Assembly (NCBI GenBank): GCA_964345105.1
Contig: CAYFPZ010000054.1
Span: 1 to 23,993, forward strand
Reading direction: 5' to 3'
Origin: DG-33 sp964345105
GTDB taxonomy: Archaea > Hadarchaeota > Hadarchaeia > Hadarchaeales > Hadarchaeaceae
Length of the DNA stretch: 23,993 bases
Positions within the stretch are counted from its first letter, which is position 1. Every line of letters starts with the position of its first letter. The position numbers and the translations under genes are program-made. The notes below the pieces were generated by a model that was given only the letters and a program-made list of their open reading frames with translations, was not told where the DNA came from and made no database searches. Positions 1 to 7,302 of the stretch are shown piece after piece.

Positions 1-1115
1 CTTTTCACTTTCTTTCCTCTTCGGTCACGCAGCAGTAGCATAGCCGGCAAAAATATCGTTGCGAGCAAGAAGGTGGAAGCGATACCGAGCGCAGCAAAAG
101 CTCCGAGCGTGCTTATCGCCGGGAAGTCGGAGATCATGAAAGAGCTGAATCCGATTATCGTCGTCACTGCGGCGAGGGTTATCGCTGCGCCGGTAGTGCG
201 GATGGAAGTTGAGATAGCCCTCCCAGCACGCATGCCCTTACCTACACCTTCATAATAGCGGTTAAGCATGTGGATGGAGTAATCTATGCCCAGCCCAAGA
301 ATGAGTGGAATCAGAGCTACGTGGATCATCGTGAACTTCAGTTCTAACCACGCCATCGCTCCCAGCGCCCAGAGTGCGCCAAGCGCGACCGTGAGAGCGG
401 AGATACCAATATCTGAAAGTCTTCTAAATATGAAGAAAAGAATCAAGACGACGAAGATAGCGGCTGCGGGTATCAGTATCTGATTATCTCTATTCATCAA
501 GCCAAATATCTCGTTGTGGAGAGTGAGGGTACCTGTTACCTCAAGTGTTAGATTCTCATTATTCTCACTAAACTCAATGACGAATTCGATAAAAGCATCG
601 GTTTTTTTCGTGCGTTCATCCGTATGTAGCCCAGATGCCGTGGAGACGTTGATGATAGTTGCCTTTTGATCGTTACTTATGAGTCTTTTCACGGCGCTTA
701 CTACTTGAGGCTGGGTAAGCATGGAGTAAAGATATGCTCTAAGTTGGGGTTCGGGTAACAACAATATGTTTTCGGTAATTCCCAAATAATCGACATAAGA
801 CTTCACCTCTACAATATAATCTCGTAGCTCGGGCTCATTTCGAAGCGCGTTCTCCAGCTCAAGGATATCTCGAATTGTGTTTACATTAAAAACATTTTCG
901 GCCTTGAGTAGGATTCTCTCGGTTGTGCTACCGAATTTGTTCTCGAATTCCACTGTTGTTTTAACCGCTGGTGAGTCTTCAGGCAAAAATTCTCTGAACT
1001 CTGTTGTGGTTGAAAGTTTAGTGACTCCGTAGGTCATGAAGCCGCTTACCAAGAATACACAAAGCAGAACGAGATAGGGCCTTCGTTCAACCACTCCTGC
1101 CAACTTCTTTATCAT
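1..1115 (-). CDS. MMPL/RND-superfamily membrane exporter, C-terminus beyond window
   Basis: I translated this frame by hand: it is open from an ATG at 1115 to the left edge (about 371 codons), so the 3' part is missing. The protein begins with a short basic stretch and a membrane segment (about residues 13-30). A large soluble loop of roughly 180 residues follows, then a run of hydrophobic helices. The sequence GLGIDYSIHMLNRYYEG lies in this run; it matches the GxGxDYxIHxxxRYxE signature of MMPL/RND permeases. Such proteins use ion gradients to move lipids or hydrophobic molecules across the membrane. About 370 residues is roughly half of the usual 700-800, so the second half of the internal repeat should lie outside the window. 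The start follows GGTGCGAGG, and only 10 bp separate it from the upstream regulator gene, so the two are probably one operon. The substrate cannot be told from sequence. Confidence 0.85.
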   Translation of the reverse strand, partial: MIKKLAGVVERRPYLVLLCVFLVSGFMTYGVTKLSTTTEFREFLPEDSPAVKTTVEFENKFGSTTERILLKAENVFNVNTIRDILELENALRNEPELRDYIVEVKSYVDYLGITENILLLPEPQLRAYLYSMLTQPQVVSAVKRLISNDQKATIINVSTASGLHTDERTKKTDAFIEFVIEFSENNENLTLEVTGTLTLHNEIFGLMNRDNQILIPAAAIFVVLILFFIFRRLSDIGISALTVALGALWALGAMAWLELKFTMIHVALIPLILGLGIDYSIHMLNRYYEGVGKGMRAGRAISTSIRTTGAAITLAAVTTIIGFSSFMISDFPAISTLGAFAALGIASTFLLATIFLPAMLLLRDRRGKKVK

Positions 1116-1125
1116 CCTCGCACCC

Positions 1126-1464
1126 TTAAGCCCTTAGTATGTGCGCTTCCAGTCTGCGTAATCTCCGGCGCATCTCTTTTTTTGTGGACCGGATTAGCTC
1201 GTGGGCCCGAAGTGCGAGGTAGCGATAGGCAAGCTTCCTTTTTTTGGTGACCACCCTTTTTCTTCTGATGAGGCGAAGCTGGAGGAGGAGTTTCAAGTGG
1301 GTTCTTACCGATCGTTCAGACTTTTTGCTGCGCGCGATTATTTCAGATACCAAAAGCCCCCTTTTACTTCTCGCCAAAATGTCAAGAATTTTTATGCCCG
1401 TGGCACGAATGTTGAGAAAACCTGATATCTCCATGATAAGATTCTCTGCCCCCATTTTTGCCAC
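1126..1464 (-). CDS. winged-helix transcriptional regulator
   Basis: This is a 112-residue basic protein. A predicted winged-helix DNA-binding domain fills residues ~20-85: TGIKILDILARSKRGLLVSE, then a recognition helix SERSVRTHLKLLLQLRLI, then a wing rich in Arg and Lys (RRKRVVTKKRKLAYRYLA). The layout resembles archaeal MarR/ArsR/TrmB-type single-domain regulators. A very basic C-terminal helix (TKKEMRRRLRRLEAHIL) may aid dimerisation or DNA contact. The frame opens with GTG at 1464; an ATG at 1455, preceded by AGGCGTGG, is an equally good start and would give 109 residues. It lies directly upstream of the exporter gene and is probably cotranscribed with it. It also faces the radical SAM gene across an 83-bp divergent promoter region. 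Control of its own operon is therefore likely, but this is inference; no ligand-binding domain is visible. Confidence 0.75.
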   Translation of the reverse strand: MAKMGAENLIMEISGFLNIRATGIKILDILARSKRGLLVSEIIARSKKSERSVRTHLKLLLQLRLIRRKRVVTKKRKLAYRYLALRAHELIRSTKKEMRRRLRRLEAHILRA

Positions 1465-1547
1465 GCCTACTTATACGAGAAAAAAACCTAAATATCTTAC
1501 GGCCCAACTTATATGCAGGATAATTTGCACCCCAGTTGGGGATATGG
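1465..1547. promoter_or_regulatory. divergent promoter region with short inverted repeat
   Basis: This gap separates the minus-strand regulator/exporter operon from the plus-strand radical SAM gene. For the plus strand, CTTATATG at 1508-1515 is a TATA-like box that would start RNA near 1538, about 10 nt before the ATG. For the minus strand, the complement of CCTAAATATC at 1489-1498 is TATA-like and would start RNA near the GTG at 1464. CCCCA-GT-TGGGG at 1530-1541 is an inverted repeat of 5-bp arms lying over the expected plus-strand start site. It could be an operator or simply part of the ribosome binding site. Confidence 0.45.
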
Positions 1548-3032
1548 ATGAGTGAGATAGTTTTAACCGCAGATCGTTCGCTGATGTCCGATTATGGCGG
1601 CGGCATATTCGTTGGTTTTGCAGCCTGCGCACCCAAGTTGATACCCGGGTGGTTATACAAACGATTACTCTGTCCGCCAATTCCTGAGCACAATGGTATA
1701 GCAAAAGTCGCCCCGTGTGGAACTAGGAAGATAGAAGCAGCCTTGCTTGAGAAAGGGTTTGACGTTGCTGTCGCACACCCTGAGCACTTACATAAAGTTA
1801 TCAATAAGGAAACCAAGGCGATAGGAATCACGGCTAACGATCCTCTGGGTTTGGGGCCCGCTTCTTCGACATTCAGCGGTTTGGTAAGAAAGGAGACTTA
1901 CGCGGCGTTTTATTACCGGAAGCTCCTCGCGAATTCTTCGCTTAGAGTGAATACAGCAAAGTTGATAGCTGGGGGCCCCGGCGCATGGCAGCTTGCGGAT
2001 GAACGGATGATGACCAAGCTCGGCATAGATTGTGTTGTCGTTGGTGAAGGTGAGATAACCGCAGTGGAGATGTTCGAGCGAGCGTTGAACGGTGAAAAGC
2101 TACCGAGAGTTGTAGAAGGAGAGGTTGTGCCCCTTAAGCGGATCCCCTCTATAAAAAATCCAACTATATGCGGGCTCGTTGAGATTGCACGAGGTTGCGG
2201 TAGGGGATGTAAATTCTGCATCCCCACGCTTTTGAATTATAGATGTAGGCCGACAAAGCAAATCCTAGATGAAATCAAAGTTAACCTTAATGCTGGAGCT
2301 GAGGGGGCGTTATTACATGCAGAAGATGTTTTCAGATATGGTGTCAAAGGTGTGATTCCAGACGAGGAGAAAGTCACGAAACTTTTTAGGATGGCCCTGA
2401 AGCTGACGAATAATGTCTGGCTCTCTCACTTTGCTTTTGCATCTGCAATGGCGAAGCCCAGCCTCATCGAGCGCCTTACAGAGATGCTGAATTCAAAATC
2501 CAATGGAGAGCTGCAGATATCTGGTCAAGTAGGTATAGAAACGGGATCTCCGAGGCTGGTGAGGGAGCACATGAGAGGCAAGGTGGCCCCCTTCAAACCC
2601 GAGGAGTGGCCAGAGGTGGTGGTGGAAGCCCATAAGTTGTTGTGTGATAACAACTGGCAGCCGTGTTCGACTTTGATAATGGGGCTCCCCAAGGAAACTC
2701 CTGAGGATGTCATGAAAACAGTTGAGCTAATCGAACGACTAAATGAGTACAGATCTTTCATCGTCCCCCTTTTCTTCGTGCCGATAGGTGCACTAGATAA
2801 GAAGAAATTTTTCAAGCTTGAGGACATGTTGCCGGAGCACTGGATGCTGCTCGGAGCCTGCATAAAGCACGACCTGAAGTGGGTTGGCGAAATGGCAGAC
2901 GACTACTTCCAGAGCCGCCCTCTACAAAAACTCCTCATTGGAAAATTAATATTGAACTTAATGAAGAAAAAATTGAAATCATACGTAAAGCAAATGGAGC
3001 AGGGAATAAACCCTGTCCAAACAACATCCTAA
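1548..3032 (+). CDS. B12-binding-type radical SAM protein, function unknown
   Basis: The protein is 494 residues. The ATG at 1548 is preferred because GGGG at 1538-1541 sits 6-7 nt upstream; the frame also has a TTG at 1536. The N-terminal ~190 residues resemble the Rossmann-like cobalamin-binding domain found in class B radical SAM enzymes, with GTRKIEAALLEKGFDVAVAHPEHL and the VVGEGE stretch common just before the radical SAM barrel. I do not see a DxHxxG cobalamin-lower-ligand motif. Residues ~217-224 hold CGRGCKFC, the CxxxCxxC motif that binds the SAM-cleaving [4Fe-4S] cluster. GIETGSPRLVREHMRGK and STLIMGLPKETPEDV are typical barrel motifs. Such enzymes perform radical methylations or rearrangements. 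No recognisable substrate-pathway genes adjoin it; the next gene, nadX, starts 40 bp later. I cannot name the reaction. Confidence 0.85.
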   Translation: MSEIVLTADRSLMSDYGGGIFVGFAACAPKLIPGWLYKRLLCPPIPEHNGIAKVAPCGTRKIEAALLEKGFDVAVAHPEHLHKVINKETKAIGITANDPLGLGPASSTFSGLVRKETYAAFYYRKLLANSSLRVNTAKLIAGGPGAWQLADERMMTKLGIDCVVVGEGEITAVEMFERALNGEKLPRVVEGEVVPLKRIPSIKNPTICGLVEIARGCGRGCKFCIPTLLNYRCRPTKQILDEIKVNLNAGAEGALLHAEDVFRYGVKGVIPDEEKVTKLFRMALKLTNNVWLSHFAFASAMAKPSLIERLTEMLNSKSNGELQISGQVGIETGSPRLVREHMRGKVAPFKPEEWPEVVVEAHKLLCDNNWQPCSTLIMGLPKETPEDVMKTVELIERLNEYRSFIVPLFFVPIGALDKKKFFKLEDMLPEHWMLLGACIKHDLKWVGEMADDYFQSRPLQKLLIGKLILNLMKKKLKSYVKQMEQGINPVQTTS

Positions 3033-3072
3033 AGATTAAACAGTTGGTGTTTGTAATTTTAAAAGGGTCTCG

Positions 3073-3900
3073 ATGCGGTTAAAGGTCGCCCTCATTGGTT
3101 GCGGCGCAATAGGCGCGGTGTTAGCCCAAGCCATAGATGAGGGTAGAGCCGGCAAAGCTGAACTTGCTTGGCTTTATGACTTTAAGCCAGAGAAATCCGA
3201 GAAGTTGGCGAAAAAGCTGCGTTTAAAACCACGAATAGCGAGGAGCGTAGCAGAAATATACTCCGACAAAACCGTGGACTTGGTCATTGAGGCATCTTCC
3301 CAACTGGCGGTTGAGCAGTACTCACTCGATGTCCTTCGTTCAGGTAAAGATCTTATGGTTATGAGCGTAGGCGCATTTGCGGACGAGAAGCTGTTAAGAA
3401 ATGTTCGTAGCGCAGCTGAGCAAAGCGGTCGTAGAATCTATATCCCGTCAGGTGCTGTATTAGGCATCGATGGGATAAAGGCGGCCGAGTTAGGCGAAAT
3501 CAAGGAGGTAACGTTAACAACACGGAAGCCGCCAGCAACGCTGGCTTACAGCGCATACCTCAAGGAACTCGGCATCGACCTAAAGGGGCTAAAAAAACCT
3601 CGTGTCGTGTTTGAGGGTTCCGCGCGAGAAGCGGTTAAGGCATTCCCCAGAAGCGTTAATGTAGCGGCAACCCTGAGCTTGGCGGGCATAGGACTCAAAA
3701 AAACAAAAGTTCGCATCATCGCCGACCCAAAGCTTAACCGCAACGTGCACGAGATCCGCGTTCTGGGCAAGGCGGGCGAGCTTGTCACCGAGGCGCGGAA
3801 TGTGTCGTTCCCCGATTCCCCAAGGACGAGCTACCTCGCGGCGCTCTCGGCTATTCAAACTCTGCGGAACCTGAGCGAGAGCATTCGTGTTGGAACATAG
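3073..3900 (+). CDS. nadX: L-aspartate dehydrogenase (first step of NAD synthesis)
   Basis: This 275-residue protein is predicted to oxidise L-aspartate to iminoaspartate with NAD(P)+, feeding quinolinate synthase. An N-terminal Rossmann fold shows ALIGCGAIGAVLAQAI, with the GxGxxG dinucleotide loop at residues 9-14. The central VIEASSQLAVEQYSLDVLRSG and YIPSGAVLGIDGIKAA match NadX/homoserine-dehydrogenase-like enzymes. Near the C-terminus, NRNVHEIRV contains the conserved His (about residue 226) proposed as catalytic in this family. Length is slightly above the usual 240-270. The ATG at 3073 follows AAAAGGG. It lies 40 bp after the radical SAM gene and 42 bp before nadA, giving the pathway order nadX-nadA-nadC. 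In archaea NadX commonly replaces the oxygen-dependent L-aspartate oxidase NadB, and no nadB is seen here. Confidence 0.9.
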   Translation: MRLKVALIGCGAIGAVLAQAIDEGRAGKAELAWLYDFKPEKSEKLAKKLRLKPRIARSVAEIYSDKTVDLVIEASSQLAVEQYSLDVLRSGKDLMVMSVGAFADEKLLRNVRSAAEQSGRRIYIPSGAVLGIDGIKAAELGEIKEVTLTTRKPPATLAYSAYLKELGIDLKGLKKPRVVFEGSAREAVKAFPRSVNVAATLSLAGIGLKKTKVRIIADPKLNRNVHEIRVLGKAGELVTEARNVSFPDSPRTSYLAALSAIQTLRNLSESIRVGT

Positions 3901-3901
3901 C

Positions 3902-3910
3902 TTTATAAAT
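3902..3910 (+). promoter_or_regulatory. TATA-like box for nadA
   Basis: TTTATAAAT begins one base after the nadX stop codon. It predicts RNA start near 3930-3935 and a leader of about 10 nt before the nadA ATG at 3943. nadA-nadC may therefore have their own promoter in addition to any read-through from nadX. Judged from sequence only. Confidence 0.6.
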
Positions 3911-3942
3911 TGTGAATATTGCCTAATCTTGAGGGCTCGATT

Positions 3943-4875
3943 ATGAAACCCGAGCATCTAAAAGAGGCCATCCTGAAGCTGAAGGGCGAGCACAACGCGA
4001 TTATCCTCGCCCACAACTACCAGCGGGAGGAAATTCAACTCCTCGCTGATTACATAGGGGACTCGCTCGATCTGGCTAGGTACTCCGCGAGAGTTGACGT
4101 CGACCTCATCGTATTCTGCGGAGTCGATTTCATGGCGGAAACCGCGGCGATCCTGAACCCCGATAAAACCGTGTTGATCCCGGATCCAGAAGCCCGATGC
4201 CCCATGGCAGCCCAACTTCCAGCGCAGCTCGTGCTTGAAGCAAAGCGAGAGCATCCCGATGCCGCCGTGGTGCTTTACATCAATACGTTGGCCGAGGCTA
4301 GGGCTGAAGCAGACATCACCTGCACCTCGGCGAACGCTCCGCTTATAGTCAACGCTCTTGACGAAGGGGAGATTCTATTCGGCCCAGATAGAAATCTCGC
4401 TTGGTTCGTGCAGCAGCGCAGCGGCAAAAAAATCATTCCGCTCCCTGACCGTGGTTACTGCTACGTGCACAGGATGTTCTCTCCCGCCGATGTCATGCTG
4501 CTTAAGGAACGCTATCCAGATGCTGAAGTGCTGGTGCATCCGGAGTGCGACCCCGAGATCCAGAAGCTCGCCTCACACATCTGTAGCACAAGCCAGATGC
4601 TACTTCGAGCCAAGGCATCGCCAGCCAAGCGATTTATCATCGCCACTGAGATTGGATTAGTCGAGCGGCTCCGACGTGAATTCCCCGACAAAGAGTTCAT
4701 CCCCGCGCTTGAGACAGCGGTGTGCGAACAAATGAAAAACCACACCCTCGAAAAACTTTACCTCGCCCTGCACGATAAGAAGCATGTGGTACGCGTGCCA
4801 CCAAATATAGCTACCAAGGCGCGCGCAGCAACTGAACGCATGCTCGAGATTTCAGGGAGGGCCACCAGTGACTAG
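3943..4875 (+). CDS. nadA: quinolinate synthase
   Basis: This 310-residue enzyme condenses iminoaspartate with dihydroxyacetone phosphate to quinolinate using a [4Fe-4S] cluster. The ATG at 3943 was chosen because GAGGG at 3931-3935 is well spaced; an in-frame TTG at 3919 is a less likely start. Family motifs appear in order: ILAHNYQ, IGDSLDLA, FMAETAAILNP, ADITCTSANAP, GPDRNLAWFV, VHPECDPEIQ and the SQM segment. The three cluster cysteines expected from characterised archaeal NadA are present at about C86 (RCPMAAQ), C173 (GYCYVH) and C261 (CEQMK). The pseudo-threefold architecture and length fit the archaeal family. The last 8 bp overlap nadC, so the two are surely translated from one message. 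The enzyme should be oxygen sensitive, which fits an anaerobe, but that is inference. Confidence 0.96.
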   Translation: MKPEHLKEAILKLKGEHNAIILAHNYQREEIQLLADYIGDSLDLARYSARVDVDLIVFCGVDFMAETAAILNPDKTVLIPDPEARCPMAAQLPAQLVLEAKREHPDAAVVLYINTLAEARAEADITCTSANAPLIVNALDEGEILFGPDRNLAWFVQQRSGKKIIPLPDRGYCYVHRMFSPADVMLLKERYPDAEVLVHPECDPEIQKLASHICSTSQMLLRAKASPAKRFIIATEIGLVERLRREFPDKEFIPALETAVCEQMKNHTLEKLYLALHDKKHVVRVPPNIATKARAATERMLEISGRATSD

Positions 4876-5755
4876 CGCATTTGTAAGGAAAAAAATCCGC
4901 GAAATGTTAGCGGAGGACCTAGGTTCTGGCGATGTAACATCTAAAGCTCTCCTCTCACCTAAGGACAAGGCTAAGGCCAAAATTATCGCCAAGCAACCAG
5001 GGGTGTTAGCGGGGGTAAGCGAGGCGATGGTGGCCTTTGATGAGGTTGGGGTACAAGCGAAAGCCTTCAAGTCCGATGGGCAACAAATCAAGGCTGAAGA
5101 GGTGATCCTGTGCCTCAAGGGGCCAGCCCGAGGTATCCTCGCGGCTGAGCGGGTGGCGCTTAATTTGCTGATGCGCATGAGCGGCATTGCAACGGCGACG
5201 CGGGAACTCATCGACCGGGCTAAGAAGAAAAACCCGGATATTGTGATAGCGGCTACACGGAAGACCGCCCCGCTCTTGACCTACTTCGACAAGCGCGCGG
5301 TTCAGGTTGCCGGGGGTGAGCCCCACCGATACAAACTCAGCGACCATATCCTGATCAAGGGTAATCACCTCAGGCTGGTCGGTTCGGTGAGTAAAGCTGT
5401 CCTCCAAGCGCGTGAAGGCAGCCGAGTGAAGAAGGTGGAAGTTGAAGTAAACAATCCAGATGATGCATACGAAGCCGCTCGTGCAGGTGCGGACATGGTA
5501 ATGTTCGACAACATGAAGCCTGCAAACATCATACGTGCGATAAAGATACTTAAGCGAGGAGGTCTGCGGAACCGGGTTACCCTCGAAGCTTCGGGGGGGA
5601 TCGATCCCTCAAACGTGGAGAGCTACGTGGCGACCGGTGTGGATTTGATATCATCGAGTTACATTACCATGCGAGCCCCCGCGCTGGACATGCGGTTGGA
5701 ACTGAAAAGCAAAAGCTTTAAGCCCACTTGCAGAAGGAAGCAAAAATCGAGGTAA
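4868..5755 (+). CDS. nadC: quinolinate phosphoribosyltransferase (decarboxylating)
   Basis: This 295-residue enzyme makes nicotinate mononucleotide from quinolinate and PRPP with loss of CO2, the third step of this cluster's pathway. The GTG at 4868 lies inside the end of nadA (8-bp overlap) and is preceded by GGGAGGG. The N-terminal domain has EDLGSGDVTSKAL. The barrel carries RKTAP (about 131-135), KRAVQVAGGEPHRYKLSDH and ILIKGNHLRL, matching the quinolinate/PRPP-binding Arg, Lys and His residues of the family. VEVEVNNPDDA, MVMFDNMKP and LEASGGID complete the phosphate-binding barrel strands. The basic tail (last ~20 residues, rich in Lys and Arg) is longer than usual for ~270-280-residue homologues. 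The next gene starts 4 bp after the stop. Confidence 0.96.
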   Translation: MTSAFVRKKIREMLAEDLGSGDVTSKALLSPKDKAKAKIIAKQPGVLAGVSEAMVAFDEVGVQAKAFKSDGQQIKAEEVILCLKGPARGILAAERVALNLLMRMSGIATATRELIDRAKKKNPDIVIAATRKTAPLLTYFDKRAVQVAGGEPHRYKLSDHILIKGNHLRLVGSVSKAVLQAREGSRVKKVEVEVNNPDDAYEAARAGADMVMFDNMKPANIIRAIKILKRGGLRNRVTLEASGGIDPSNVESYVATGVDLISSSYITMRAPALDMRLELKSKSFKPTCRRKQKSR

Positions 5756-5759
5756 TCCG

Positions 5760-5975
5760 ATGGCAGAGCTTACCCCTGCTGGTCAAAAGGTATATGATAA
5801 ACTTAAAAAACTCGGAGCTACTAATCCGGATGCGCTGAGGACCGCAGGCGACGTTATGCGCGTAGCCCGCCTACCAAAGGGCATGACGAACAACGCGCTG
5901 ATGGAACTCGTCGCAAAAGGGTATGCGAAACGCGTGGCGCGACAGAAGTCTGCAGGTTACTACGCCACGAAATGA
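5760..5975 (+). CDS. small winged-helix protein in the NAD operon
   Basis: The 71-residue basic protein shows an initial helix (TPAGQKVYDKLKKLG), a second helical region, and a C-terminal helix plus wing (NNALMELVAKGYAKRVARQ, then KSAGYYATK). This is the shape of a stripped-down winged-helix DNA-binding domain. The ATG at 5760 comes 4 bp after nadC, and its ribosome binding site GAGGT lies within the end of nadC, so it is cotranscribed and translationally coupled. The location suggests a regulator of the nad genes, but no ligand domain (such as NadR or NrtR/Nudix) is present. It could instead be a general nucleoid or RNA-binding protein. I do not recognise a named family beyond archaeal small winged-helix proteins. 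Confidence 0.7.
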   Translation: MAELTPAGQKVYDKLKKLGATNPDALRTAGDVMRVARLPKGMTNNALMELVAKGYAKRVARQKSAGYYATK

Positions 5976-6033
5976 CTAGCTGCGATGCCCCTTTCGCTAT
6001 TCACCCAATTTTACGAGGCGAGTTAGAGATAGG

Positions 6034-6040
6034 TTTAATC
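6034..6040 (+). promoter_or_regulatory. TATA-like box for the DUF763 gene
   Basis: TTTAATC is centred about 28 bp before the ATG at 6065, the spacing expected of a leaderless archaeal transcript. No good ribosome binding site precedes that ATG, which fits leaderless initiation. Confidence 0.45.
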
Positions 6041-6064
6041 TTTTGGAAAATAAAAATAGGCTCG

Positions 6065-7174
6065 ATGAAGCGAGTTGGTGTTGCTGAGCTGCCCCTGCAC
6101 GGCGGTCGATGTCCACCTTGGTTGTTTAGTCGGATGAAGCTTTTGGGCGGGGCAATAGCAGAGATAATCGTGCACGAATACGGGAGGAAGGAATTTCTTA
6201 GGAGAATGAGTGATCCTTTCTTTTTTCAAGCTCTAGGGTGCACACTTGGGTTCGACTGGCATTCATCGGGATTGACCACTACCGTATGCGGTGCGTTGAA
6301 GGAGGCGATAAAAACGGAGGAGTTCGGCATCGCGGTCTGCGGGGGGAAAGGTAAGGTTTCGAAGCGAACGCCGAACGAAATCCAAAAACTCGCGGATGTT
6401 TTTTCCCTCGCCCCCAAAAAAATTGAATCTCTCAGGTACGCTAGCAAGATGACCGCAAAGGTCGACAACGCTTGTTTGCAGGACGGGTACCAGCTATATC
6501 ATCACGTTTTCGTGCTCAGCGAAGATGGGGATTGGGCCGTGGTGCAGCAGGGAATGCATGAGCGGCTGGCTAGGCGCTACCACTGGCTTTCCGAGGACGT
6601 CCACAGCTTCGTTGAGGAGCCGCACTCGGGTATTGTAGGCGATCGCTTGGAGAAAGTGGTTCTCGACATGACCGCGCGCGAGAGCGATGAAGCGAGAAAA
6701 TCTAGTTTAGACCTCGTGCGTGACGATCCGAAGCGGTTAGGGGGTTATGTCCGGGAAGCAGAGCAGCGGTCACTCGATGAATACCTAGCGCGCTCGCCCC
6801 AAGTGCGCACCCTCATCATGCCAACTCAGCACACTATTTCAGAACTCACCGAGCGGACGATGGCAGCGCTTCGCAAAGCCTATGAGTTTCAGCCCGAAAG
6901 CTACGAGAAGCTGGTCGCAATCAGAGGAATCGGGCCAAAGGCTGTACGAGCCCTTGCCCTTGTTTCTGACTTGATCTACGGGAAACCACCTTCATGGGAA
7001 GACCCGGCACGTTTTTCTTTCGCGCACGGAGGAAAAGATGGGATCCCGTATCCGGTGGATAGGAGAACCTACCAAAAAACAATCGAAATCCTAGAAAGTG
7101 CTGTCCAAGAGGTAAAAGTTGATCGGAAGGAGAAGTTAAGTGCTATCCGCAGGTTGCATGAGTTTCTCGGGTGA
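6065..7174 (+). CDS. DUF763 family protein
   Basis: I place the start at 6065 (369 residues) because family members begin RTGVADLPLHGG-like, and here the protein reads MKRVGVAELPLHGG. The frame is open further upstream to an ATG at 5972, but that stretch has no family similarity. Family hallmarks include the cysteine segment TTTVCGALKEA, GGKGKVSKRTPNEI, DGYQLYHHVFVLSEDGDWAV, QQGMHERLARRYHWLS and, near the end, AHGGKDGIPYPVDRRTYQ. Residues ~305-320 hold IRGIGPKAVRALAL, a helix-hairpin-helix-like element typical of non-specific DNA or nucleic-acid binding. The biochemical role of the family is not established to my knowledge; a nucleic-acid enzyme is plausible from the hairpin element. It sits alone between the nad genes and a tRNA/5S cluster and has its own predicted promoter. 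Confidence 0.85.
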   Translation: MKRVGVAELPLHGGRCPPWLFSRMKLLGGAIAEIIVHEYGRKEFLRRMSDPFFFQALGCTLGFDWHSSGLTTTVCGALKEAIKTEEFGIAVCGGKGKVSKRTPNEIQKLADVFSLAPKKIESLRYASKMTAKVDNACLQDGYQLYHHVFVLSEDGDWAVVQQGMHERLARRYHWLSEDVHSFVEEPHSGIVGDRLEKVVLDMTARESDEARKSSLDLVRDDPKRLGGYVREAEQRSLDEYLARSPQVRTLIMPTQHTISELTERTMAALRKAYEFQPESYEKLVAIRGIGPKAVRALALVSDLIYGKPPSWEDPARFSFAHGGKDGIPYPVDRRTYQKTIEILESAVQEVKVDRKEKLSAIRRLHEFLG

Positions 7175-7248
7175 AACCTTAAGAGTTCAAAAATCCCAAT
7201 TTTAACCGGTCCCGCGGTAACTCAGTTTGGTAGAGTGGTCGGCTGTAG

Positions 7249-7260
7249 ACCCAAGCCGAA
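7249..7260 (+). other. tRNA-Tyr intron 1 (anticodon loop, 37/38)
   Basis: Twelve nucleotides lie between G37 (7248) and A38 (7261), the canonical position for archaeal tRNA introns. Pairing CTGT (positions 32-35) with GCCG of the intron gives a central helix with one mismatch, AAA forms the 3' bulge, and the remaining CCCAA closes as a loop. This is a relaxed bulge-helix-loop rather than a strict motif. A competing CGGCT/AGCCG hairpin is also possible. Confidence 0.8.
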
Positions 7261-7282
7261 ACCGACATGTCGCCGGTTCAAA

Positions 7283-7302
7283 TGCGGCAAATCTGCTGAA
7301 AA
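7283..7302 (+). other. tRNA-Tyr intron 2 (T-loop, 59/60) with strict bulge-helix-bulge
   Basis: Twenty nucleotides interrupt the T-arm. The precursor folds as outer helix GCCGG/CCGGC (the T-stem), a central 4-bp helix TTCA/TGAA, and an inner helix GCGG/CTGC with one G-U pair and loop CAAAT. Two 3-nt AAT bulges lie on opposite strands. Splicing endonuclease cutting after the second base of each bulge removes exactly 7283-7302 and joins TTCAAA to T, restoring loop TTCAAAT and a perfect 5-bp T-stem. The repeated AAAT makes the cut ambiguous by up to four bases from sequence alone, but the bulge geometry picks this one. Confidence 0.88.

Noticed and set aside
5972..6064. Upstream extension of the DUF763 gene to the ATG overlapping the previous stop
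   Set aside because: The extra 31 residues have no family similarity, and the conserved N-terminus starts exactly at 6065 with a TATA-like box at the right distance.
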